Source of the DNA: GWE2-40-63 sp050179685
Lineage (GTDB): Bacteria; Bacteroidota; Bacteroidia; Bacteroidales; SZUA-534
Assembly: GCA_050179685.1 (NCBI GenBank)
Contig: JBFXEW010000018.1
Span: 1-64,000 of the forward strand
DNA length: 64,000 nucleotides
Direction of reading: 5' to 3'
Positions 27,122 to 34,909 of the stretch are shown in pieces; within the stretch, counting starts at the first letter, position 1; every line of letters starts with the position of its first letter. A model generated the notes under the pieces. That model ran no database searches, had not been told where the DNA came from, and saw only the letters and a list, made by a program, of their open reading frames with translations. Both the position numbers and the translations under genes were made by a program.

Positions 27122-28080
27122 AGTACTTAAAGTTCATCAAGTGACTAGAGTACTTAAAGTTCATCAAGTGATTTTTATCCACGAATTTTCACGAATTTTC
27201 ACGAAATACTCCTTTAAAGGCAAGGAATACCCAGGCTGAAAAGGCGGGATTGTATTTCTGCGATGTTCGCTTTGGCGGACAGCAACTAATCAAACATTTA
27301 TGCTTACCTACTAAGCGATAACCTAATTGGAAGAGAACCTTCGGTCTTGAGCGGAGGTTTTTTTATGTTTACACAGGCCCCTAAAAACCTGGTAACCGGG
27401 CAATGGAAAGTACTTAGAGTTCATCAAGTGACTAGAGTACTTAGAGTTCATCAAGTGACTAGAGTACTTAAAGTTCATCAAGTGATTTTTATCCACGAAT
27501 TTTCACAAATTTTCACGAAATACTCTTTTAAAGGCAAGGAATACCCAGGCTGAAAAGGCGGGATTGTATTTCTGCGATGTTCGCTTTGGCGGATAGCAAT
27601 TAAACAAACATTTATGCTTACCTACTAAGCGCTAACTTAATTGGAAGAGAACCTTCGGTCTTGAGCGGAGGTTATTTTATGTTTACACAGGCCCCTAAAA
27701 ACCTGGTAACCGGGCAATGGGAAGTACTTAGAGTTCATCAAGTGACTAGAGTACTTAAAGTTCATCAAGTGATTTTTATCCACGAATTTTCACAAATTTT
27801 CACGAAATACTCTTTTAAAGGCAAGGAATACCCAGGCTGAAAAGGCGGGATTGTATTTCTGCGATGTTCGCTTTGGCGGATAGCAATTAAACAAACATTT
27901 ATGCTTACCTACTAAGCGATAACTTAATTGGAAGAGAACCTTCGGTCTTGAGCGGAGGTTTTTTTATGTTTACACAGGCCCCTAAAAACCTGGTAACCGG
28001 GCAATGGGAAGTACTTAGAGTTCATCAAGTGGCTAAAGTACTTAAAGTTCATCAAGTGACAAAAGTACTTAGAGTTCATC
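27122..28080 (+). repeat. Three and a half copies of a 287/314-bp module with 27-bp sub-repeats and a terminator-like hairpin
   Basis: Modules start at 27123, 27410, 27724 and 28011 (spacings 287, 314, 287). Each has two or three 27-bp units (GTACTTAAAGTTCATCAAG plus GACTAGA or similar), then CCACGAATTTTCACGAATTT, then a conserved stretch. It ends with the hairpin AACCTTCGG...GCGGAGGTT and a run of up to seven Ts. The 27-bp difference between spacings is one sub-repeat. Copies are about 97% alike by eye. Small frames inside it (VLRVHQVTR repeats) follow from the repeat and are not convincing genes. Confidence 0.9.
27336..27364 (+). terminator. Terminator-like hairpin in repeat module A
   Basis: AACCTTCG pairs with CGGAGGTT (with a G-T pair) around GGTCTTGAG, then TTTTTT. 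Copies are at about 27650-27675 (T run broken by A) and 27938-27965. Confidence 0.55.
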
Positions 28081-28081
28081 A

Positions 28082-28480
28082 CTTCCTCGCGAACCCTGCT
28101 GAATGGAGCGCAAACATACTTAGAGACCGTATAGACGCCATGGTAAACAGCGCGAAACCTAACAGGGTTATCGCAAATGGCAAGGGATGCAGCGCAAACA
28201 CCAGGCAGCTTTTCGCACATGGCCAGTAATTCAGCGCAGATTGAAAGGAATGTAGCGCAAACCCTTCGGCAGGTAGCGCAAATTGAAATGCCTCTATCGC
28301 ATATTGTACGGTATGCAGCGCAAACCCATAGTGAGGTATCGCATACGGCCATTGAACCTGCGCATACGCCAATGGATTCAGCGCAAACTAACCGGTATGC
28401 AAAGCAAATCATCCGGCCGGTAGCGCAAACCGATATGCCTAAACCGGAAATTGAAAGGGATGCAGGGCGAGTGGCGGGGT
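28082..28480. repeat. Nineteen in-phase units of a degenerate 21-bp repeat
   Basis: From 28082 to 28480 every 21 bases a core like GCGCAAA or TCGCATA recurs at offset 6-12 of the unit (consensus KCGCAWA). The other 14 positions vary strongly. Nineteen units follow without an indel; units 3, 16, 18 and 19 are the poorest matches. Because 21 is divisible by three, several frames stay open: minus 27924-28496, minus 28079-28372 and plus 28177-28482. Each encodes heptad-like repeats such as VCAxxxxI or xVAQTxx. I see no start signal that favours one frame. Confidence 0.85.
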
Positions 28481-28512
28481 AATCAATGCAAACCACAAGG
28501 CTAGTAGCACGA

Positions 28513-28615
28513 AGCCCGATTATATGAAATGGGGCTTTGGAAATGAACCAAGCCGACAGGAAAGTCCGGTGTAAGACGGGTGGCAGGTTTCTGCTTACCA
28601 GAAAACGAGGACACC
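28513..28615 (+). ncRNA. Possible structured RNA or leader
   Basis: After the 21-bp array the sequence changes character. AGCCC (28513-28517) can pair with GGGCT (28532-28536). GGTGT (28568-28572) can pair with ACACC (28611-28615) around a TTTCTG-CTTAC-CAGAAA hairpin (28588-28604). It lies about 130 bases before the next gene. The bases AGGAAAGTCCGG recall RNase P RNA, but the rest does not fit. Family unknown. Confidence 0.25.
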
Positions 28616-28748
28616 TAATATAGTGCTTTAACAGTCAAGTGGATATGTGATCAGAAACATATTTTTGCCTCTTGTATTTTTGTATGAATTGGTTTAATTT
28701 AGTAAGCGTTTTCCGAACTATTTAGTCCATTAACTAAAATCATAAAAA

Positions 28749-29441
28749 ATGAAACGAACACAAAGTAATAAATTGTCTTCGTATTTAGCCCTGGCTATAG
28801 TATTGACTAAATATGAAGCTAAGCTGGCCCTGGTGCCAGCGCTGGTAGCTGTTGTAAGCCGATTTATGGCGCTGCTGGAAGAAATAAAGGAAGTACAGCA
28901 AATACAGGAAGGGAAGACTAGCGGAAGCACCCTTCAGAAGCAAAAGGAAGAAGCTGAAATGATAGAAATTACCCTGCGTGTTGCAGCGGCTATCTATGTG
29001 TATGCTACGGACCAAAAGAATCTGGAACTACAAGAAGAGGTAAAGATTTCGCCCTGGTACTTAAAAAGACAGGGTGACAGCAGCTTACTGAATCGCTGCA
29101 AGCGGATTCACCAAATAGCCAGTGGACTGGATGCAGAAGCAGTGGCTCCATTTGGTCTGCTTCCGGAGACTATCAGTGGATTACAGAAAGAGATTGCTGA
29201 TTTTGATGCGCTGATAGCCAAACCACGCACCGCCATTGTTACCCGAAGCACTGCCACCCAAAGGCTAAAGGAGCTTTTTAAGGAAACAGATTTGTTGTTG
29301 CGCGATGAAATGGACAAACTGATGCTGGTTGTAAAGGATCAGGACCCTGTGTTTTACAATGAGTATAAAGCTGCCCGGATAATTGTTGATTTACGGGGAG
29401 CTTATGAACCTGACGAAGAGGAGAATGCCGATGAAGAATGA
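28749..29441 (+). CDS. Helical protein of unknown function, repeat-associated
   Basis: The 230-residue, soluble, all-helical protein starts MKRTQSNKLSSYLALAIVL. It has a charged middle (QEGKTSGSTLQKQKEEAEM), then RVAAAIYVYATDQKN, then a conserved-looking KPRTAIVTRSTATQRLKELF, and an acidic tail. I recall similar unassigned proteins in several Bacteroidota genomes, often in more than one copy, but could not check. It follows the long repeat region and ends at a strong terminator, so it appears to be a unit of its own. Base composition is near the genome average, unlike the island downstream. Confidence 0.8.
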   Translation: MKRTQSNKLSSYLALAIVLTKYEAKLALVPALVAVVSRFMALLEEIKEVQQIQEGKTSGSTLQKQKEEAEMIEITLRVAAAIYVYATDQKNLELQEEVKISPWYLKRQGDSSLLNRCKRIHQIASGLDAEAVAPFGLLPETISGLQKEIADFDALIAKPRTAIVTRSTATQRLKELFKETDLLLRDEMDKLMLVVKDQDPVFYNEYKAARIIVDLRGAYEPDEEENADEE

Positions 29442-29466
29442 AGCATTAAGCGGGAAACGAAACGAT

Positions 29467-29497
29467 AATGCGCTAAGGACTAAGGCGCATTTTTTTT
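29467..29497 (+). terminator. Terminator after the 28749-29441 gene
   Basis: AATGCGC, an 11-base loop, GCGCATT and a run of eight Ts. Confidence 0.85.
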
Positions 29498-29582
29498 GGC
29501 TCAGGGCCCTGCTAAAACCCGGTAACTAAATTTACCTTTATAATAGACCTGTTCTCTGAATAAAAGGTTTACTTTTGATATC

Positions 29583-29690
29583 ATGAAACCAAAACATCGT
29601 GAACCGAAACTGCAGTTAATAAAAATAAATGCGCCTGGGTGCACATATACACCCAATTTAGGCTGGATAGAAGTAAGTTGGTGGGGATAG
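29583..29690 (+). CDS. Possible 35-residue peptide
   Basis: An ATG at 29583 opens a frame reading MKPKHREPKLQLIKINAPG and ending with IEVSWWG before TAG. A TACTTTTG box lies just upstream (29570-29577), which would make the message almost leaderless. This could be a small gene or an accident. No family recognised. Confidence 0.2.
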   Translation: MKPKHREPKLQLIKINAPGCTYTPNLGWIEVSWWG

Positions 29691-29753
29691 CTTGTGGTTA
29701 GGCAAAATTGAAGAGCAGAAATAGCATTATGCGATTTTCTATTTCAAGTTAAA

Positions 29754-30740
29754 ATGAAGAAAACAACTGTTATATACTATAATTCTATGAAAGATAAAAA
29801 TGAGATATTAGAAATATTTAATGGATTTGAAACAGATATTAAATTATTGAAAGTTGATAATACAAGCTCTGATGAATTTGACTTGATAATTAGATTTATT
29901 TGTGATGCTGTAGAGATTTTTGATTTGTTTGTTAAGAAAGTTAATGTAAAATTATTGGTTATAAAGACATTCGAGAATACTGATATTCAGAATGGGACGT
30001 TAAAGGAACTAGGGCGGGAGTTATATGGTCTAAAACTCATCGGAGAATACAGCCAAGCATTAGATTATTTAGGTAAGTTTAAACTCTTAATAGAAAATTT
30101 TGAAGCTCAAGTTTATCCAATTTTAATTAAACATCATGAGAAAATAGACATTTCAAATTGGAGAATATTATTTAGTGAGCAATACACTCGTAGATATGGT
30201 ATTACGAGTAGCTTTTTACAAATTATTCCAAATCTAGCCAAATATTTCATTGAGTTCACTATAGATTCCTCATTAAGTGAACTGAATAAGACTGTTGATA
30301 ATAGTTTGCTAGAATTAAATGAATTGATACTACAATTAAAAGAAATTAAAAACAAAATTCTATTATGCTCTGGGACAAAAGGGAAAATTGAATTATTAAG
30401 TCCTAAAAATAACGATCAAAAAAATAATATTTACATTATGCAAACAAAAAACAATCCTTGGCAATCAGGCTCTTTTTATTTGTTGTCAGCATTATTATTG
30501 CTCTTTATACTTGCATATTTCACAAGTGTCCTTGCTTATTACATGATACCAATTATAATTATTGGCGGAATTATTTTAATTACAATTATTGGTGCTCTTC
30601 AACTAAAGAATGATGACAAACTCAAAGAGAAGAACTTTCTTAAACTTATGAGCATTTCATTAAAAAAGTTGCGACTAATAAAAATTAAGAGAAATAAGAT
30701 AGATTCAGATGATGAAACAACTTTACCTAACCCACAATAA
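29754..30740 (+). CDS. Protein of unknown function with two C-terminal membrane helices
   Basis: A 328-residue, very AT-rich gene. Residues 1-235 are soluble and helical. Two hydrophobic helices follow at about 240-262 (GSFYLLSALLLLFILAYF) and 267-290 (MIPIIIIGGIILITIIGAL), and the tail is basic (LKKLRLIKIKRNK). No known domain seen. It lies 207 bases before the ATPase-TOPRIM-DUF262 operon on the same strand, with similar base composition, so it may have arrived with it. It has no visible overlap or shared promoter with the operon. Confidence 0.75.
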   Translation: MKKTTVIYYNSMKDKNEILEIFNGFETDIKLLKVDNTSSDEFDLIIRFICDAVEIFDLFVKKVNVKLLVIKTFENTDIQNGTLKELGRELYGLKLIGEYSQALDYLGKFKLLIENFEAQVYPILIKHHEKIDISNWRILFSEQYTRRYGITSSFLQIIPNLAKYFIEFTIDSSLSELNKTVDNSLLELNELILQLKEIKNKILLCSGTKGKIELLSPKNNDQKNNIYIMQTKNNPWQSGSFYLLSALLLLFILAYFTSVLAYYMIPIIIIGGIILITIIGALQLKNDDKLKEKNFLKLMSISLKKLRLIKIKRNKIDSDDETTLPNPQ

Positions 30741-30947
30741 AAGCAATGCTACAAGCAGTTACATTAATGTGTGTCCGTATTTGTTAGCCTAATTACGCAA
30801 ATTTGAAATATTCTTTCTAACATAAAATTGAAAAAGGAATCAACTCAAGACATACTTAATTTTCAATTTTTGATTTCGGGATATAAAGTATACTAGCTTG
30901 CAATTTTTAGTTATTTTCGCATTATAATATTTTTAAATAAGAGGATT

Positions 30948-32141
30948 ATGATAACGAAAATTTCTTTTAAGAATTACAAATCATTTAAAGAAGAGCAAGA
31001 GCTTGAAATTAAACCATTAACAATTCTTATCGGAAAAAATAGTTCTGGAAAAAGTGCTGTAGCTAAATTGCCAACTATGCTTGAAAGTTCTTTGTCTGGC
31101 AAGATTTCTGAGCCATTATTATTGGACAACAATGGAGTAGAATTAGGAGCAGAATTCAGAGATTTAATTTATGGAAGAACCCCAGTTGGAGCTATTGAAT
31201 TTAAAATAAGTAATTCAAATCAAACAATTGAAACTAAAATTGCAGCAAGTGCAAAAGGCAATAATTTTCCTCAAATAGTATCATGGAAAATGGGAGATAA
31301 TTATAACCTGATATTTAATAGTCAAAACCAGAAATATTACAATGAAGTTGATGATAATGAATATAGTTGTGATTTTTCTGGATTATTATTAGATATAGTA
31401 ATCCCTGAACTTTCTGAAATCCCAAATCAAAATAAATTTAAATTTTCAACTGAATATATTGGCCCCTATCGAAGTATTCCAGAACGAAATTATCCAAACC
31501 CTAAAAAAAGAGAAATTTATAAAGTTGGTTTTGATGGTAGAGGGGCATACGATGTGTTGATAAATGATTCTATAACTCTTGAAAGTACTTTATGTAGAAA
31601 TGTAAGTGACTGGTATAAGAGCGTATTTGATGGTTGGGGTTTAAAAATTGAAAAAAATCCCACTCAACCAGATTTCTATTTCGAAATTTTTCGTGATAAT
31701 CCTAATTTAAATATCAATTTGAAAGATGTTGGACAAGGAATGAGTCAAATATTGCCATTAGTTACTCGTTCTTATATGGCCGAAAAGGAAAACGTTTTAA
31801 TAATAATGGAAGAGCCTGAATTACATCTTCATCCTAGTGCTCATGGTGATTTGGCAGAACGTTTTGTTGATTCATTAAAAGACAAAAAGAAAAACTATTT
31901 AATAGAAACACATTCTCAGAATTTTGTACTTAGAATTCGCAGATTAGTTGCTGATGGAACTCTTAACTTAAATGATTTAGCCATATACTATGTTAATTAT
32001 GAAGAAGAACTGGGTGCTAGCAAATTAGAACGAATAGTAGTTGATAATCTTGGTGAAGTAGATAATTGGCCTGAAGATGTTTTTAATGAAAGTTTAGGTG
32101 AAGCCATGGCAATTCGTAGAGCACAGAAAGTTAGAAAATAA
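30948..32141 (+). CDS. AAA ATPase (AAA15/OLD-like, DUF3696-type C-terminus)
   Basis: The 397-residue SMC-like ATPase begins MITKISFKNYKSFKEEQELEI, typical of the RecF/OLD class. Walker A is GKNSSGKS at 29-36. The signature region KDVGQGMSQILPLV, Walker B LIIMEEPELHLHP and a switch IETHSQNFV follow. The end (LNDLAIYYVNYE, then DNWPEDVFNE) resembles DUF3696 ATPases of defence loci. It has no nuclease domain of its own; the next gene overlaps its stop by one base (TAATG) and supplies a TOPRIM-like domain. It probably forms the ATPase part of a split OLD-like or PARIS-like complex. Confidence 0.9.
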   Translation: MITKISFKNYKSFKEEQELEIKPLTILIGKNSSGKSAVAKLPTMLESSLSGKISEPLLLDNNGVELGAEFRDLIYGRTPVGAIEFKISNSNQTIETKIAASAKGNNFPQIVSWKMGDNYNLIFNSQNQKYYNEVDDNEYSCDFSGLLLDIVIPELSEIPNQNKFKFSTEYIGPYRSIPERNYPNPKKREIYKVGFDGRGAYDVLINDSITLESTLCRNVSDWYKSVFDGWGLKIEKNPTQPDFYFEIFRDNPNLNINLKDVGQGMSQILPLVTRSYMAEKENVLIIMEEPELHLHPSAHGDLAERFVDSLKDKKKNYLIETHSQNFVLRIRRLVADGTLNLNDLAIYYVNYEEELGASKLERIVVDNLGEVDNWPEDVFNESLGEAMAIRRAQKVRK

Positions 32142-33133
32142 TGAACATTGTAATTAGTAAAGATATATTTGAAAAAAATATCGATTTAGGTATTATGGAT
32201 AGGATTTGGAACATAATTGAGGATAGGCATCAATTATTTTTGAATTCTGATGAAGATATTAATTGTTTAATGAATTCAGAATGGCACAAAAATTTACGTG
32301 GAACAAGTCAAGATATAATATATGATTCAATTGTTAAATCATTACAAACAAAACAAACTGATGCTCATGTTATTATCTCAAATAAAAAAGGAGATAATAT
32401 TTTTTTGCCCGATGAAGCATTAAAACTATTAAATCAGCCGTTCACAATTATTTTAGAAAATAATTATTATGATGCATATTTTGTCAATTCATTATTAAGG
32501 TGCTTTAAAGGTAAAAGTAAAAAAATATTATTGCATAAAAATGAAAATTGGTTAGCTTATGATAATGGTGGTGGTTGTGCAAATATTCAAAATTTCATCA
32601 AAGGAAAAATGACTGCATTTGAGAATTTGCCTAAACCAAAATATAAATATCTGAGAACATTTGTACTGTTGGATAGTGATAAAAAGTACCCTAATAATAT
32701 TATTGAAGAAAGAGAAAATTTAATCAAATTTTTGAATGAGAATAATATAAATTATCATATCCTTGAAAAAAGGGAAATGGAAAATTACATACCAGATGAA
32801 GTTTTAGCAACAATTGAAAATAATGACGAATATATTCAAGCGATTTCAAGACTAAGTCCATTACAAAAAGATTATTTTGATATTGAAAAAGGATTTGAAA
32901 AGGATTTTAAAAAATTAGAAGATGGAGTAAAGGAATTATATGATGATTTATCAGAAAATGATATTAGAATATTTAGAAATAATAGAATGATGATAGGCAA
33001 CTTTAAGACGGAATTTCCAAAGTTATTCAATCATTCCGAAGTTACTCAGGCTTCATTATTAAAAAGGGTTGAACATCAAGAAAATTCTTGTGAGCTACAA
33101 GAAATTTTAGATAAAATCACAAAATTATTATGA
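32141..33133 (+). CDS. TOPRIM-like nuclease candidate, partner of the AAA ATPase
   Basis: A 330-residue protein without an obvious annotated relative. I read a TOPRIM-like core at 100-220: PFTIILENNYYDAYF (E106 as the metal-binding Glu), TFVLLDSDKKYP (D178 and D180), then HILEKREMENYIP (K210, E214). The last is close to the xExENYxP element that ends the TOPRIM fold in OLD-family nucleases. Residues 1-95 and 225-330 are helical and unassigned. It starts on the last base of the ATPase stop and overlaps the DUF262 gene by ATGA, so all three are translationally coupled. The nuclease role is inference. Confidence 0.7.
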   Translation: MNIVISKDIFEKNIDLGIMDRIWNIIEDRHQLFLNSDEDINCLMNSEWHKNLRGTSQDIIYDSIVKSLQTKQTDAHVIISNKKGDNIFLPDEALKLLNQPFTIILENNYYDAYFVNSLLRCFKGKSKKILLHKNENWLAYDNGGGCANIQNFIKGKMTAFENLPKPKYKYLRTFVLLDSDKKYPNNIIEERENLIKFLNENNINYHILEKREMENYIPDEVLATIENNDEYIQAISRLSPLQKDYFDIEKGFEKDFKKLEDGVKELYDDLSENDIRIFRNNRMMIGNFKTEFPKLFNHSEVTQASLLKRVEHQENSCELQEILDKITKLL

Positions 33134-34758
33134 GTGCTAATTTACAAATACATACACGAGTAAGAAGATTAGTTCATTATATAGAAGATATAGAGAGAGG
33201 ATTAATTAAAATCCCTGATTTTCAAAGAGATTTTGTATGGGAAAAAAAGGATAAACTTGATTTATTCGATAGTATAAAAAGAGGTTATCCTATTGGTTCA
33301 ATTCTATTTTGGAAACCACTTGAACAATTTTCTAGTAGAAGTAAATTTGGACCATACTATATTGATAAATCAAATTCAAATGAATTCTTTTATATCTTGG
33401 ATGGGTTTCAAAGATTATCAACAATATTTGGTTGTCTATTAAACCCCAGCAAGACCTTCCTTAGATACGATGAAGAAGAATGGGCAAAAAAATATAGAAT
33501 ACTTTACGATTTGGAAAAAGATGAATTTATTATACCGAGAGGTAATCAAGTTGAACCTTATCAGATTCCATTATACCACTTAATTGACACTTTTGAATTT
33601 TTATCATTTTCACAAAAGCTTCAGAACCTTTTGCAAAATCAGGATGAAGTTATTAAATACATTGATAAGGCAAAGAATTTAGCAACTACTCTCGTTGATT
33701 ATAGTTTACCATCAATAGATATTATCGGTGGAGAAATTCAAGAGGCTGTTGAAATATTTTCAAGAATAAATTCTAAAGGATTAACTATATCTTCCGACTG
33801 GATGGTATCTGCCTTAACATCATTTATTGATTCGAATTTTAGGTTAGGTTCACTTATCGACGATTTGTTAATTGAGTTGGAAAACTTCAATTTCAACAAA
33901 TTAAAACGAGATATTATTTTTCAATGTATTCAAAACTCTTTCGGTAAGGTATATTTCGACACAAAAATAGAAGAACTGGTAAAACGTAAAGACTTCATTC
34001 CTAAAACAAGAACTACTTTGAGCAGCATTTACAAGGCTGTTAAGTTTCTTTTTGAAGATTTATTAGTTCTCGAAAGTAGATTGCTTCCATACAATACTCA
34101 ATTAATATTTATAACTGATTTTTTTAATAAGATAGAAAACCCGTCTGACGAACAATTACATAAACTAAAGGATTGGTTTTGGGTTACAACTTATTCAAAT
34201 TATTTCACTATATATTCATTGAGTAAACAGCGTGAGGCTTATTATCAATTTCAAAAATTTTTACGCAGTGAAATTGACAATCCCGTATTCAATGACAAAC
34301 CGAATCTGAAATTTGAGGTTGTTGAATTTCCAGGTAAAATACTATTTGGTAGCGTTAGGGCTAAAGCTTTAGTGTTATTTTTGTTAAATCATGGCAATAA
34401 CTTTAATTCTGTTAATGCTGAACATGTTAGAGGTTGTAATATTCAGTATTTATATAAATCAAATCAAATACCTGCAAGTGTAATACCTACTATAGAATTT
34501 ATCTCGGAATTTTCTGAAAACAACTTAATTAATGGCAAACTTAAAGAATTGTCGGTTCTTTTTGATATGAAGTCATTTAAAACTTTTGCAAATAGATATT
34601 TTTTAAATGAAGAATTACAAATGTTGCATAATAAGGAAGATTTTGATTTATTATTAGTGAAAAGGAAGTTTATTATTTCAGAAGCAGAAGCTGTTTTTAC
34701 TAAAACCTTAGGATTAGATTATGATTATACTTTAGACCCAGAATTTAATCCTTTTTAA
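33130..34758 (+). CDS. DUF262 (GmrS/ParB-like) domain protein
   Basis: A 542-residue protein. The N-terminal DUF262 domain (about 10-230) has KIPDFQRDFVW (27-37) and YILDGFQRLSTI (88-99), the DGQQR-type nucleotide-binding loop with F in place of the first Q. This domain is the N-terminal part of GmrSD type IV restriction enzymes and of several defence proteins, including BREX/BrxU-like ones. The C-terminal half lacks the H-x-x-P HNH/DUF1524 nuclease signature, so catalysis must be different or come from the partner. Its start overlaps the previous stop by four bases. Confidence 0.88.
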   Translation: MSANLQIHTRVRRLVHYIEDIERGLIKIPDFQRDFVWEKKDKLDLFDSIKRGYPIGSILFWKPLEQFSSRSKFGPYYIDKSNSNEFFYILDGFQRLSTIFGCLLNPSKTFLRYDEEEWAKKYRILYDLEKDEFIIPRGNQVEPYQIPLYHLIDTFEFLSFSQKLQNLLQNQDEVIKYIDKAKNLATTLVDYSLPSIDIIGGEIQEAVEIFSRINSKGLTISSDWMVSALTSFIDSNFRLGSLIDDLLIELENFNFNKLKRDIIFQCIQNSFGKVYFDTKIEELVKRKDFIPKTRTTLSSIYKAVKFLFEDLLVLESRLLPYNTQLIFITDFFNKIENPSDEQLHKLKDWFWVTTYSNYFTIYSLSKQREAYYQFQKFLRSEIDNPVFNDKPNLKFEVVEFPGKILFGSVRAKALVLFLLNHGNNFNSVNAEHVRGCNIQYLYKSNQIPASVIPTIEFISEFSENNLINGKLKELSVLFDMKSFKTFANRYFLNEELQMLHNKEDFDLLLVKRKFIISEAEAVFTKTLGLDYDYTLDPEFNPF

Positions 34759-34909
34759 TTAGTTTTTCTAATAGCCACCCTATTGCAGGCACATTGCCAA
34801 ATCCACAAATCCAGCCCTAATTTGGCCTGTGCATTGTCAAAGAGACTGCAATATCCAACCCACAATTAAGTTCACTTTTCCAATGAATTAAAAAACGAAG
34901 CTCAGCCTA

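Noticed and set aside
27347..28229. Small plus-strand genes with VLRVHQVTR repeats
   Set aside because: They start in copied terminator tails and consist only of translated 27-bp repeats. Copies differ in frame and length.
28082..28480. CRISPR or VNTR gene
   Set aside because: The conserved part is only about 7 of 21 bases and there are no true spacers. No single coding frame stands out.
28553..28580. RNase P RNA signature AGGAAAGTCCGG
   Set aside because: Only the P4-like dozen bases match. There is no room or sequence for the rest of the roughly 350-nt RNA before the next gene.
34786..34870. Integron attC-like site (ATCCAAC near a hairpin)
   Set aside because: One core-like heptamer is present but the partner GTTRRRY at the correct distance is missing, and no integrase is seen.
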